Positions 10,390-25,244 of a DNA stretch of 64,000 bases are shown piece by piece. The notes under the pieces are model-generated. The model was not told where the DNA came from. It was given only the letters and a program-made list of their open reading frames with translations, and did not search any database. Source of the DNA: Dallia pectoralis. Taxonomy: Eukaryota; Chordata; Actinopteri; Esociformes; Umbridae. Positions within the stretch are counted from its first letter, which is position 1. Every line of letters begins with the position of its first letter. The stretch is from positions 5,247,301-5,311,300 of the forward strand of contig CM055730.1 in assembly GCA_029465975.1 (NCBI GenBank), given 5' to 3'. The translations under genes and the position numbers were made by a program.

Positions 10390-11165
10390 TGTAGTCATGT
10401 TATGACGGGTCTGGCTAATAGCCATGTTCATTTGAGCCTGCATGGTAACCCCGCAATGCTGGGCCTTCTTAATGGCCGTGTTGAGCTCGGCCTAGCTAAT
10501 AGCCTTGTAAAATTAGGATTAGAAAATATCCCATTTAAACTGTGTATGGCTGGTAGCACTATTGAGCATGGACATGCAAACAGATTTATTATGATGCGTC
10601 TAGGCAATATCCCTGAAAGGTTGAGGCTTGTTCACAGTCCAGTTAGAACGAGGCTGGCTAATAGCTATGTTAAAATGGGGCTAGCAAATAGCTCTGTTAG
10701 AACAGGGATAGCTAATAGCTATGATAGAAACGGGCTAGCTAATAGCTATGTTAGAAATGGGCTGGCTAATAGCTATGATAGAAAGGGGCTGGCTAATAGC
10801 TTAGTTAAAATGCGGCCAGCAAATAACCCTATTAGGGCTAGCTAATAGCTATGTTGGAATATGGCTAGCTAATAGCTATCTTAGAATGTGGCTAGCTAAT
10901 AGCTATGTTGGAATATGGCTAGCTAATAGCTATCTTAGAATGTGGCTAGCTAATAGCTATGTTAGAATGTGGCTAGCTAATAGCTATGTTAGAATGTGGC
11001 TAGGTAATAGCTATGTTAGAATGTGGCTAGCTAATAGCTATGTTAGAATGTGGCTAGCTAATAGCTATGTTAGAATGTGGCAAGCTAATAGCTATGTTAG
11101 AATATGGCTAACAAATAGCTGTTAGAATGTGGCTAGCTAATTGCCCTGTTAGAATGGGGCCAGCC
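10390..11165. repeat. 27-bp minisatellite with a divergence gradient, ~28 copies
   Basis: The core unit has signature GCTAGCTAATAGCTATGTTA. Copies are strongly diverged at the left (10390-10660) and nearly identical from about 10835 on, showing recent growth at the right side. The unit is a multiple of three, so nine-residue periodic frames (LANSYVRMW) arise. These do not indicate a protein. Confidence 0.92.
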
Positions 11166-11249
11166 AACTGCACATTGACAGCATCCCGTAACATAAAAAA
11201 TTCCAGATCCAGATCAACATTGCCTGCCCTTGTGGAGGTATAGGGACTT

Positions 11250-11375
11250 TTCATTTATTTATTTAACCAGGTAGTCTGATTGGAAACAAACTCTCGTTTG
11301 CAAACAAACTCTGGGGATTGAACCCTGGACATCATACATACGAAGCATGCACTCTGCCACTGAGTTTCACCAACT
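11250..11375 (-). mobile_element. tRNA-derived SINE fragment
   Basis: On the minus strand it has a tRNA-like head: A-box-like GGCAGAGTGCATGC and B-box-like GGGTTCAATCCCC. It is followed by the motif read on the plus strand as TTTAACCAGGTAGTCTGATTG. A second, better preserved copy lies at 57370-57496. It is degenerate and not a functional tRNA gene. Confidence 0.65.
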
Positions 11376-12002
11376 GCCTGTGTTCATTCATTGCCTGCCC
11401 ATGTGCAGGAAAATTCACTGTCACGATCACGTTCTGCTGCTACGTTTTATGGGTATTATGGATCATACACGTTCAGTATAAAACCATTCTGGGCAAAAAA
11501 CTAAATAGAGAAAGCAGGCCACCGGCAATGCACGACTGAGTGAGGAAGAGAGGAAGGATAAACCAGTGCACAGGGAAAATGCCTAGCTAGCTCATGTAGA
11601 GAACTAATTATCCCCGCTCTTCTCTTCCTCCACAGGCATGGGCTCCCACAGCATCCTGTCCATTAGAATGTGTGAAGTGGCTCTGCAGGTGAGCCATGTT
11701 TCTCATCAGGACTGAAAGGTACAGGTGGCTACTACTGACGACAAGTAGCTTCCCCAGGAGCTAGCAGCACGAAAGCGTGTACACTACATAATAATCAAGC
11801 AACTAGAACAGTCAAACATACTATTCCGAATATGAATAGAGAAATACACAGAAAGCGGTTTGTCCTTATTTGGTTAAATTAGTCTTGGCTTGTTTGTTAC
11901 GCCGATAAATTTAAATTGTAAAGAGGGAGAGTGAGTCAGACATAGCTTTGAGATGTGCTAGCCAGCGCTGCGTTGCAGCTGTAGATGACCGTAAATGGGT
12001 GC
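11376..12002. other. unique dock1 intron sequence
   Basis: No gene or clear repeat seen. Confidence 0.55.
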
Positions 12003-12070
12003 AAGCAAGCAAGTTTATTTATATAGCACAATTCATACATAGAAGCAATTCAATGTGCGCTACAGGTCTA
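12003..12070 (+). mobile_element. short dispersed-repeat fragment (teleost retroposon tail type)
   Basis: AAGTTTATTTATATAGCACA followed by ATTCATACATAGAAG and AATTCAATGTGCGCTACA is a motif dispersed widely in teleost genomes. Only this tail-like part is recognisable. The parent element is not assigned. Confidence 0.5.
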
Positions 12071-14465
12071 CAGGTGCTACAGGTCTACAGGCTACAAGAA
12101 AGACAGATAGCAGGTTTTAGAGAAAAGTCAGAGGAGACTGGTGTCAGGCGGACGAGACGGAGAGAAAGAAGCGTCAGACAAAGCAAAATTGTGTAGTGTG
12201 TTCAATGTCTTGAAAAGTTTGTAACTTCCACATATATTTTTTAAATTTGATCTTAAGAAAAATGTTAGATCCCCTCATAAAACAATAATAATTCCTGTGC
12301 CAAAAGGATTCCTGCTTTTGCTGTGATAAACTAACTTAAGACGCAGCACCATTAGAGACCAGTGTAAGCATGGATTACATTAGAGTTACCAGGGGGAGCA
12401 AATGTCCAATGGGAAATAGAAGCAAAATATGAACACAAAATTGTCTGCAATATCTATGACATTAAACATTCAGGATGTTGGTAATATTATGCTATTGCCA
12501 AGAGACTAATTATTACAAGTAGAAGATGTGAATATTTGGAGACTCATTGTACCACAAGCGAAATGTGGATATTAGGCACGGATGAAGAAATACAACCAAA
12601 ACAACAATTCTATTCATGAAGCCGTAATTTATCAGAAGGCTTTTAACTTCGATTGAATGCATCAACTAAGACACAGTGCATCATAACTAAAACACAACGT
12701 TTAATTAATCAAAGAGAGATTTAGGAAAGTCCATGACACTATTTTCTAAGAAACAGTTTTGTGCATAACTGCTGCTGACTATCTTGAATGATAAGGAAGT
12801 TAATTAAAAGTGAAACTGAATCGACACAATATGCATGAGAGCACATTATAATTACAAAGTCTTAAGGTCTCGATAAGCCGTTAGATACACACAATGTTAC
12901 AGATGGCTGCAGTTTATCCCGACCTCAAATTCACTTTCCGCAGTGAGTAAACCATTTCACCACTCTGTGAAGTATAGAATACATGTGACCTTTCGGGTGT
13001 CAGAAACAGCTTCTCTCATGGACTACATCGCTAAGGGGCAATATGACAAAGGTAAAGGGATTTAGATGCTGCACGTTCAGAGCAGAAGTCATACCTCCCA
13101 TATCTCAAACACATGAAGAGACAAGCTGCTACTGAGTAGTAGTGTGCTACTTTCAAACAAGCGCCTCGTGGGGCCGCTGGCTGAATGAAGTGCACTAAGT
13201 ATGGAATAGGGTGTCATTAGCAAATCAGCCTCAAACATCACTTGCAGTGGAGAAATGAGTCAGTTGTTTAGTTTTGCATGGTTCTATATTTCCATGCAGT
13301 CTTCCCATTGCTCATGCCATCGTCCTGAACCAGTAATTAGACATGACCTACATAACGCCCAGGCAGCCAGGAAGAAGCCACGCGAAACAGTCAGCGAACG
13401 GCAGCCAGTCGGCAAGCGATCATTAGGCATCAACCCGAAAGTGTGAGCGAGCAAAGGCGAAACAGTCCGTAAGCAGAACTACAAATGCGAGTGGGACGAG
13501 TGGAAACAGCCAGTAAGCAGAACTGAAATGCTAAATAGGCAGAGAGAGGTGGTGTAACGACACAAAGAGCATCACTGGGACCACAATATGTTTGTGACTC
13601 ACTCATCCGCTTCTCCATACAGATGCATAATGGACATCTAACATCAAATCTGACTCACTAAATCCAACAGGCATAATTGTCCTCATATCTTGTGCCAGGA
13701 AAGAAACATGCACACATTGTCCAGATGAAGTAATTATTCATGTTTTTAAAGAACTAGTAAACCGTTTTACAACTTGGTAGTATGACAGTTCCTCATTTAT
13801 AAACTAGCATTTAAAGCAGGGGTTATTGTAAATAAATACAAATCCACAGAGGCAATATAAACCTTTGTAATAAAGTAACAATTGCAGTAATAAAGAGTGA
13901 CAGTGGGTGAAAAAGGAACAGAAACTGGGAAACTAGTCCTGTCTCAATACAGAGAGGTGTTCTCAGGCTAAAGCTAAAGACAGACCCTGACATCCTGGAG
14001 TCTAATTCAGGTAAATATACTACACTCAGTTCCCATTTACAATGCCGGTTCTTCCACTGTAGAGCCTGTGAATAGAGACCAATTAGACAGGGCTTGATTA
14101 CATTAGTCAGCTGCTGCTTAGTCCATTTCTTATTTTCCTAAAACCGCTCTGCAAAAGGATCCAATTACTTTATAGCCGGGCAGATTAGAGGAGAGAGACG
14201 CGAACTGGAGGAGGGAAAAGCGAAGGTGAGAAAACACAGCAGAGGAAGATTTAACCGCACGATCTTCTCTGTGTTACGATCGTGTAGTGGAGACTATTAA
14301 CACAGAGGCTGATTGATGTAACAGAGACTCAGGCACACCAGTGGACAATGCTAATCTGACACGCCGAGTCCATCATTCTTCATTACGGACATAGGATGAC
14401 AGCTGATACTTAAGCAACATTAAGTGGTTGGTTGTATCAATAGCTAGTTACTTGATGTTGGCAGT
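12071..14465. other. 2.4 kb of array-free unique intron
   Basis: This is the longest stretch without tandem repeats in the left half. It is AT-rich with ATTA-type motifs (for example TTTAATTAATCAAAG near 12698). It may contain conserved non-coding sequence, but I cannot test that. Around 13125-13225, TAGTAGTGTGCTACTTTC and AGTGCACTAAGTATGGAATA resemble a short dispersed element of salmoniform fishes. Confidence 0.4.
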
Positions 14466-14466
14466 A

Positions 14467-14825
14467 TCTCTTTGTAGTTCACCCTACTGTCTCTGTAGTT
14501 CACCCTACTGTCTCTGTAGTTCACCCTACTGTCTCTGTAGTTCACCCTACTGTCTCTGTAGTTCACCCTACTGTCTCTGTAGTCCACCCCACTGTCTCTG
14601 TAGTCCACCCCACTGTGTCTGTAGTCCACCCCACTGTGTCTGTAGTCCACCCCACTGTGTCTGTAGTCCACCCCACTGTGTCTGTAGTCCACCCCACTGT
14701 GTCTGTAGTCCACCCCACTGTGTCTGTAGTCCACCCCACTGTGTCTGTAGTCCACCCCACTGTCTCTGTAGTCCACCCCACTGTCTCTGTAGTCCACCCC
14801 ACTGTCTCTGTAGTTTCCCCTACTA
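14467..14825. repeat. 21-bp minisatellite, ~17 copies
   Basis: The unit is GTCTCTGTAGTTCACCCTAC plus T. It changes from GTTCACCCTACT (left) to GTCCACCCCACT (middle and right) with a CTCTG/GTCTG switch, so variants are grouped in blocks. Seven-residue periodic frames on both strands are artefacts. Confidence 0.95.
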
Positions 14826-15173
14826 GATGAAACATGTGCATTAGAAGTGAATACTAACTCTTTAACACAGGCCTCCAGTAGACTGGCTGTGGGCGGGTCT
14901 TTGTCAGTAACCCGGTGAGGCACATAAAAGCTGATTGGTTAATACACTGTCCACTCCCTGCCTCTGTAGGATCAGCCACTAAAAACTGTAATAACACATT
15001 TACATTAATGCATTCCTTCCCCATATATGCACGGACAGTCTTGACTGATGCTCAAGATTTTCCTTTCAAGCCATTGTAATCGGTTATTTAGCCACAGGGG
15101 TCGGTAACGGAAGGAAACCCTATACGGTAAATAAAATGTTGAGACGACGAAACGTGCCCCACCCCCTCCGTAG
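14826..15173. other. unique intron sequence
   Basis: Nothing recognised. Confidence 0.6.
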
Positions 15174-16119
15174 TGCGCACGTTTAGACTCAAGCCCTGTG
15201 TGTGCACGTTTAGACTCAAGCCCTGTGTGCGCACGTTTAGACTCAAGCCCTGTGTGAGCACGTTTAGACTCAAGCCCTGTGTGAGCACGTTTAGACTCAA
15301 GCCCTGTGTGAGCACGTTTAGACTCAAGCCCTGTGTGTGCACGTATAGACTCAAGCCTTGTGTGTGCACGTTTAGACTCAAGCCCTGTGTGAGCACGTTT
15401 AGACTCAAGCCCTGTGTGAGCACGTTTAGACTCAAGCCCTGTGTGAGCACGTTTAGACTCAAGCCCTGTGTGAGCACGTTTAGACTCAAGCCCTGTGTGA
15501 GCACGTTTAGACTCAAGCCCTGTGTGAGCACGTTTAGACTCAAGCCCTGTGTGTGCACGTTTAGACTTAAGCCCTGTGTGTGCACGTTTAGACTCAAGCC
15601 CTGTGTGAGCACGTTTAGACTCAAGCCCTGTGTGAGCACGTTTAGACTCAAGCCCTGTGTGAGCACGTTTAGACTCAAGCCCTGTGTGAGCACGTTTAGA
15701 CTTAAGCCCTGTGTGTGCACGTTTAGACTCAAGCCCTGTGTGAGCACGTTTAGACTCAAGCCCTGTGTGAGCACGTTTAGACTCAAGCCCTGTGTGAGCA
15801 CGTTTAGACTCAAGCCCTGTGTGAGCACGTTTAGACTCAAGCCCTGTGTGAGCACGTTTAGACTCAAGCCCTGTGTGAGCACGTTTAGACTCAAGCCCTG
15901 TGTGAGCACGTTTAGACTCAAGCCCCGTGTGTGCACGTTTAGACTCAAGCCCTGTGTGAGCACGTTTAGACTCAAGCCCTGTGTGCGCACGTTTAGACTC
16001 AAGCCCTGTGTGCGCACGTTTAGACTCAAGCCCTGTGTGAGCACGTTTAGACTCAAGCCCTGTGTGAGCACGTTTAGACTCAAGCCCTGTGTGAGCACGT
16101 TTAGACTCAAGCCCTGTGG
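15174..16119. repeat. 27-bp minisatellite, ~35 copies
   Basis: The unit has signature CACGTTTAGACTCAAGCCCT and ends GTGTGAG, GTGTGTG or GTGTGCG before the next CACG. Long frames with a nine-residue period on both strands follow from the unit length and are not genes. Confidence 0.97.
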
Positions 16120-17151
16120 GTCCATCTCAGTTGATGTGATGTTCACAAATGCATAATAACAGAGACCCCATGACCTGTGATTCTTCAACCATTAATGTCA
16201 ACAGGGTTCACAGGGAATAAAGCACTCAAACATACAAAGAACAAGTCCAGTATCGTTGCTCGGTGTCCTTCTAAACCCTGATACCTCAAAATGACAAAAG
16301 ACAGAGCTAAACGGTAGACTGGCGCACACGCGCACACACACGCGCACACACACACACCAGATGGAGACAGGGATCGAGAGAGATGGATGGATACAGATGG
16401 AGAGTGAGAGCCAGAGATGTTAACCACTTAGGTTCTGATCTTTCAACTTTATCTTTCTGATGAATTATTGCCGGTTTCTATGGCAATGGCTTTTCACAGC
16501 CAGGGTGGAATCAGATAAAGTCAGATAAGACTTGGAGCAGAAAGTCTGCCAGGTTACGACTACAGCTAGCGCGATCAATTCTGCTTTTGGGAACAAGCAG
16601 GCTTCGTAAATAGCTAAGGCAGAGCAGATGGCAAAAGGGGAACCAATCAGAATCCGGCCTTAATGTCTACAGAACAACATATTAGTTAAACTTCATTGCC
16701 GGAAAAGACAACAGCGCCAAAAGAAAGTCAAGAATTTAGAACCAAACGTTTTTGAAATGAATCTAAAGTCAGCAAGACAGCGTTGGAAAGTAGAAATAAA
16801 AACCTGATACGTTCACATCCCTACTTCAGTTGACAAGCATTTAGACAGCATTAACTGTGCCCTGTTGGAAAAGCCCACCTGGCAACTAGAAAAGGCCGCC
16901 AGCCCGCAGATTGGGCACTAATGTCAATAACGCACACGTTTTCATACCAACACTAGCAGGAAACCACAGTACACACACCATACAGGCAGCTATTCAGAAA
17001 ACACATCACCACTATCATCGCCATGCTTAGTAATACTCACTAACCACATGAGATTATGTGAATCATGAAAGACCCAACACAAACAGGCACTGAATGGATT
17101 TATCGATAGAGAGAAACAGTGTGAGTGAGTGCACTTTAATAGCATGAATCA
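16120..17151. other. unique intron sequence with a short CA/CG run
   Basis: A CA/CG microsatellite sits at about 16322-16358. The rest is unique and unassigned. Confidence 0.55.
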
Positions 17152-18345
17152 AACCCATGCTGTAGTATAAGACAACCAGAGGCAGTGACGTGCCATACCA
17201 GCACACCCATGCTGTAGTATAAGACAACCAGAGGCAGTGACTTGCCATACCAGCACACTTATGCTGTAGTATAGGACAACCAGAGGCAGTGACGTGCCAT
17301 ACCAGCACACTTATGCTGTAGTATAGGACAACCAGAGGCAGTGACGTGCCATACCAGCACACTTATGCTGTAGTATAAGACAACCAGAGGCAGTGACGTG
17401 CCATACCAGCACACTTATGCTGTAGTATAAGACAACCAGAGGCAGTGACGTGCCATACCAGCACACCCATGCTGTAGTATAAGACAACCAGAGGCAGTGA
17501 CGTGCCATACCGGCACACTTATGCTGTAGTATAAGACAACCAGAGGCAGTGACGTGCCATACCAGCACACTTATGCTGTAGTATAGGACAACCAGAGGCA
17601 GTGACGTGCCATACCGGCACACTTATGCTGTAGTATAAGACAACCAGAGGCAGTGACGTGCCATACCAGCACACCCATGCTGTAGTATAAGACAACCAGA
17701 GGCAGTGACGTGCCATACCGGCACACTTATGCTGTAGTATAAGACAACCAGAGGCAGTGACGTGCCATACCAGCACACTTATGCTGTAGTATAAGACAAC
17801 CAGAGGCAGTGACGTGCCATACCAGCACACCCATGCTGTAGTATAAGACAACCAGAGGCAGTGACGTGCCATACCAGCACACCCATGCTGTAGTATAAGA
17901 CAACCAGAGGCAGTGACGTGCCATACCAGCACACTTATGCTGTAGTATAGGACAACCAGAGGCAGTGACGTGCCATACCAGCACACTTATGCTGTAGTAT
18001 AAGACAACCAGAGGCAGTGACGTGCCATACCGGCACACTTATGCTGTAGTATAAGACAACCAGAGGCAGTGACGTGCCATACCAGCACACTTATGCTGTA
18101 GTATAGGACAACCAGAGGCAGTGACGTGCCATACCAGCACACTTATGCTGTAGTATAAGACAACCAGAGGCAGTGACGTGCCATACCGGCACACTTATGC
18201 TGTAGTATAAGACAACCAGAGGCAGTGACGTGCCATACCAGCACACCCATGCTGTAGTATAGGACAACCAGAGGCAGTGACGTGCCATACCAGCACACCC
18301 ATCTTGTACTATAAGACAACCAGAGGCAGTGACTTGCCATACCAA
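17152..18345. repeat. 52-bp minisatellite, ~23 copies
   Basis: The signature is CTGTAGTATAAGACAACCAG with GGCAGTGACGTGCCATACCA. Variants are CTTATG/CCCATG, ATAAGA/ATAGGA and ACCAGC/ACCGGC. Most units contain TGACGTG, a CRE/ATF-like core. Overlapping minus-strand frames (LVWHVTASGC) are repeat artefacts. Confidence 0.97.
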
Positions 18346-19290
18346 CATTGCACACTAAACACAATCCACATTATATAATAAATCAGAAAGCCATTCAGTA
18401 CTGAAACCTATTAGTCAACTAAAGAAGCCCCCTTGCTAAAAGTAATATTTCTCTTACCGCTCTACAGACGGTGATAAAAGCCATTATGACAGAACCAGAA
18501 CAGTCCAATTCACGAATAAGTGCAGTCCTCCGTAAGAGTGGAATCAATATTCGTTGAGACAATGTGAAATTACACAAAGCATGAAACAATTTAGAGGAAT
18601 GTATATTTAAGATAGTTTAAGATGGGTGTGATAGTGAAATATCCAATTAAAACGGAAACACAGAGCAACTGACGAATACGGCCAAACAGAAGTGTCAAAA
18701 CATACAAGAAGGATGTCTGAAACTAGCAGAGATGAAGTACGATATACAATATAAATCAATATTACATACACTGATAAGCCAAAAGTATAAGACAACACAT
18801 AGGTAAAGTAAATAACACTCACCATTACATGATCTGGATAGTTTATTTGGTATGGGAACCATCAGTTCTGCTGGGAAACCCGGGGTCTGGGCATTCAAGT
18901 GACCTTCTATTTAAACTAAAATATTTTGTTGGCCCATTTTGCGCCTGCAATTTATCCCACAATTGCTGATGCTTCAGATACACAACTAGTCTAAAGGCTA
19001 GTTTTATTACGTCATTAATCAACAGTTTTCAGCTGTGCTAACATAATTGCAAAAGGGTTTTCTAATGACCAATTAGATATTTACTATTCTAAACTTGAAT
19101 TAGCATAGATAAAGTGCCATTGGAACGCAGGACTTATTGCTGATAATATGCCTCTGTACACCTATATAGATATTCAATTTAAAATCAGCTTCCAGCTACA
19201 ATAGTCATTCATAACATTAACAATGTCTTCACAGTATTTCTGATCAATTTGAGGTTTGTCTCCCCCATCCATCAGCGAAAACAAAGACAA
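18346..19290. other. unique AT-rich intron sequence
   Basis: About 0.95 kb without arrays. No coding exon recognised. Confidence 0.55.
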
Positions 19291-19940
19291 GTGACCCCAA
19301 TCTGTTGACCGGCACTGTAATAGTGACCCCAATCTGTTGACCGGCACTGTAATAGTGACCCCAATCTGTTGACCGGCACTGTAACAGTGACCCCAATCTG
19401 TTGACCAGCACTGTAATAGTGACCCAAATCTGTTGACCAGCACTGTAATAGTGACCCAAATCTGTTGACCAGCACTGTAATAGTGACCCAAATCTGTTGA
19501 CCGGCACTGTAATAGTGACCCCAATCTGTTGACCGGCACTGTAACAGTGACCCCAATCTGTTGACCAGCACTGTAATAGTGACCCAAATCTGTTGACCAG
19601 CACTGTAATAGTGACCCAAATCTGTTGACCGGCACTGTAATAGTGACCCAAATCTGTTGACCGGCACTGTAATAGTGACCCAAATCTGTTGACCAGCACT
19701 GTAATAGTGACCCAAATCTGTTGACCGGCACTGTAATAGTGACCCCAAACTTTTGACCGGCACTGTAATAGTGACCCCAAACTTTTGACCGGCACTGTAA
19801 TAGTGACCCCAACCATTTGACCGGCACTGTAATAGTGACCCCAAACTTTTGACCGGCACTGTAATAGTGACCCCAAACTTTTGACCGGCACTGTAATAGT
19901 GACCCCAAACTTTTGACCGTCACTGTAATAGTGACCTCAT
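19291..19940. repeat. 32-bp minisatellite, ~20 copies
   Basis: The signature is TGACCGGCACTGTAATAGTG. Three sub-blocks differ: CCCCAATCTGT, CCCAAATCTGT and, at the right end, CCCCAAACTTT. All three minus-strand frames are open with a 32-residue period, which is a consequence of the unit. Confidence 0.96.
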
Positions 19941-20771
19941 TCATCTCCGGATGAACAGACAATGTTTCTAACAACAGTGCAAAAAGGGCAGCGTTAATTA
20001 AAGACTAGGCCTGATCCATCACGGTCCTCTTTTTGTTGCACTGTGGGCAAAATCTCACTCGAAATCCTGACAGCCAGAGAGCAAGAGAGGACAATTGATG
20101 TTTGCTCTAATAACTAACAGGAGTCCCCACAGAGAACAAAGACTTGTACGGCTTTAATTGGACCCATCGGGATGCAGATGGAATCTCCTCTACGAGGGCG
20201 GGGGGTTAGAAAGAGGAGAGGAAAGGAGGGATGAGGACAGGTGACAAATATGATTGCGACAATTCTATTTCCAGTTCTATTGTGGCTGAAACGGTGAGAC
20301 ACAAGGCTGTTAGTTTCTTTAAACGAAAGACCCATATCAGGAAATACACCTCCAGTGGGGAAATTGGAATGGAGTTTTATCTGTCGATGAAAAACCCCTA
20401 CCTGGTCGCAATGAAGACAAGTGTCACTAGAACTGCCAAGTCATGGACACTTAGGTGATATCAGAACATTTATGCAGAGAGGGACTCGGAAGACCTCGAC
20501 AAGTGTCATTAGTCCGGTGGCTTTAGCCAGGAATGAAACAGGCTGATGCACAGTGGACAGGGAAAAACTACCTGAGCGTCAGATATAAGAAGAAACCTAG
20601 AGAGGAACCAGGCTCTGATGGATGGCCAGTGCTCTTCTGCCTGTGCTGGGTAAACTTGAATAAATAATTGATAAATGCATACGTGTTATGTCCAAAGTCT
20701 TTTTTTTGATTTTCTGTAAACCCTCTTGAAGACCGAATATTTCTAAGGAGACATTATTAGAATTATAAGAG
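19941..20771. other. unique intron sequence
   Basis: No gene or array recognised. Confidence 0.55.
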
Positions 20772-20900
20772 GGCCCCGATTGGTTAGAGAAATGGGCCAG
20801 CCACCCAAAGGATGTAGTTTGAATCCTATGCAATATAAAAACGCTGCTGACACCTTGAGCAAGGCACTGACCCAGAACGGGTCTACTGATCGAGTGAAAA
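20772..20900 (+). mobile_element. degenerate tRNA-derived SINE
   Basis: The A-box-like TTGGTTAGAGAAATGGGCCA, the B-box-like GTTTGAATCCT and the tail motif CACCTTGAGCAAGGCACTGA match the general plan of fish tRNA-derived SINEs. It is diverged and bounded only roughly. Confidence 0.65.
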
Positions 20901-20982
20901 ATGAATAACTCGAGAATGAGTTAGAATTAACAAAAAGACAAACGTGAATGAATGTGAGCAATATCGTGTAACACGGAATCAT

Positions 20983-21002
20983 AGGGTTAGGGTTAGGGCT
21001 AA
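20983..21002. repeat. short interstitial telomere-like motif
   Basis: AGGGTTAGGGTTAGGG gives about 2.5 TTAGGG units. This may be chance or a small interstitial site. Confidence 0.5.
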
Positions 21003-21410
21003 GCTCTGATGCGAGTGAGCACCTCCTGTCAACAGGACAATCAGAGTGTGTGTCTAACTAAACACGGCCCACATCAGAGGGAGACGCGTCTCATATACAC
21101 TCTCCACAGGCCCTAGACAAGCAGATACATAGAGAACACACACGCAAGATTAGTGGGAATGCACAAACACACACGCAGGACCGTAGGCAGGAAGATGCAC
21201 ACACACACACACGCACACGCTGACAGGACCATAGGCAAGAAGATGCACACACACACACAGCCGAGGGCTGTAGTACTTGAGAAGATCTTCATTACAGCAG
21301 CCTCTCCAAACAGACAGACGCACTCTTAGGTTTCATATCCAGAGGCCGTACAGCTAAATGTCCAAAGTTGCATGGTTGATTGGCACTCAGAAGACAACTG
21401 GCATTTTACC

Positions 21411-21600
21411 TGACTCTAACCCTGACTCTAACCCTGACTCTAACCCTGACTCTAACCCTGACTCTAACCCTGACTCTAACCCTGACTCTAACCCTGACTC
21501 TAACCCTGACTCTAACCCTGACTCTAACCCTGACTCTAACCCTGACTCTAACCCTGACTCTAACCCTGACTCTAACCCTGACTCTAACCCTGACTCTAAC
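21411..21600. repeat. 12-bp repeat TGACTCTAACCC, 16 copies
   Basis: An almost perfect array in which every second hexamer is the telomeric C-strand motif (CTAACC) and the other is a CTGACT-type variant. Periodic DSNP and LTLT frames are artefacts. Confidence 0.97.
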
Positions 21601-23639
<2,039 letters not shown>

Positions 23640-23982
23640 CCTAAAGAGAGGACTGGGACGATGTGCCTAAAGAGAGAACTGGGACTATGTGCCTAAGGTC
23701 AGGACTGGGACTATGTGCCTATGGTGAGGACTGGAACTATGTGCCTAATGTCAGGAGTGGGACTATGTGCCTAAGGTCAAGACTGGGATTATGTGCCTAA
23801 GGTCAGGACTGGAACCATGTGCCTAAGGTGAGGACTGGGACCATGTGCCTAAGGTCAGGACTGGGACCATGTGCCTAAGGTCAGGACTGGGACCATGTGC
23901 CTAAGGTCAGGACTGGGACCATGTGCCTAAGGTCAGGACTGGGACCATGTGCCTAAGGTCAGGACTGGGACCATGTGCCAAT
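23640..23982. repeat. 26-bp minisatellite, ~13 copies
   Basis: The signature is GACCATGTGCCTAAGGTCAG. Left copies are variable (ACTATG, AAAGAG, ATGGTG); the last six are nearly identical. Confidence 0.94.
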
Positions 23983-24287
23983 TCAAGACAGGGACTACAA
24001 TAACAAGCCCAAAAAACTGACTGATGTAATTTGTCATCATTTCGTCAACATGCCACAACACAAAAGGCATGCAGAATAATCCTCATGTAAGCATATTTGT
24101 ATTATTTGTTATTTCAAACGCGTTTCAATATCCATCTGTGTGCTTATTCCTTTAATCATCTGATACGACCGGCTTTAAAAAGAGAAAAAGAGAATTTCTG
24201 ATCTTTTACCAGCTTAGGTGGATCCTCGATTAAAATACTCTGCTGTGGGACTGTGTGAAGGGAATAGTAATATTGTTGTGTGTGTGT

Positions 24288-24590
24288 GTGTCTCAGAGTG
24301 AAAGAGATAGCGAGACAAGTAGTGAGAAGGGGAAAGCGAAAGAGGCGAAGAATGAGTGTGAGAGAGGGATAGTGGGACAGAAAGGGGGAGTGAAAGAGAG
24401 AGACAGAGTAACAGAGAGATGGAGTGCTTGGTTGAGTGCCAGAGAGAAAAATAAAAAGGAGAGAGAGTGAGGAGACGTGAGAAAGACGGAAAAATTTAAG
24501 GTGAGAGAGTAGGGGGAGAGAGAGAGTAGGGGGAGAGAGGGGGGAGGGGGAGAGAGGGGGAGGGGGAACAAGAGAGAGAGGAAGATTGAA
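24288..24590. repeat. GA-rich purine tract
   Basis: Degenerate GAGAGA/GGGAGA sequence of about 300 bp, ending in GGGGGAGAGAGGGGGAGGGG. It is a homopurine mirror-like composition. Confidence 0.85.
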
Positions 24591-25244
24591 GCAGTGATTG
24601 ATAGTACAGAGTGATAACAGTGGTTACTATTGGTGGGCTTTCACCAGAAGATCCAGTCAAGGACAGCAGACACACACACTTACACACTTACACACACACA
24701 CACTTACACACACACGTAACTACTTCCGCGTGTCACATTCCTGCTGTGTGTGTTAAACAGTATCCTGTTCGTTAAACAATATCACACTGAAAACACCATC
24801 CAATTAAAACACAAGGTGTATTATAATCCCAGTTAAACAACCCCTGACAGATGGGGAAGGACACCACACACACACACACACACACACCAGTGTTTGTCTT
24901 CTCAATGAGCTGCACGTATACCAAGGTGGTACTCTAGACCCGTACTCTAGACCCGTACTGAAGACTCATAGTGAACTTGTTGTAATACACCTCAGATGAA
25001 GAACTGTACCGCAGAAGATCTGAACAAACATAGCCGCTGTTATAGAGCATATAGCTGTCCTCCATGGACTGGCACGAAGCCCTTTAGCAAAAGTACAGTA
25101 TTACTCTACCTCTCCTGTCTCTAGGATAAAAGCTCTAGTGTGCGTGTGCGTGTGTTTGTGTGTGTGTATCATGTTGGCTTAGCTATTGAAATAAGGTGAT
25201 GTATGCATCTGTCTACTGTTAAACTTGACACACACAGATCCCAT
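24591..25244. other. unique intron sequence upstream of insyn2a
   Basis: Short CA runs occur at 24668-24715 and 24866-24888. No promoter element is recognised with confidence. Confidence 0.5.

Noticed and set aside
15088..16188. Frames of 327 and 366 codons on opposite strands
   Set aside because: Artefacts of the 27-bp minisatellite; nine-residue period matches the unit exactly.
9437..18345. Possible relation between the two 52-bp arrays (9.4 kb and 17.2 kb)
   Set aside because: Unit length is the same but the sequences share no signature; coincidence is the simplest reading.
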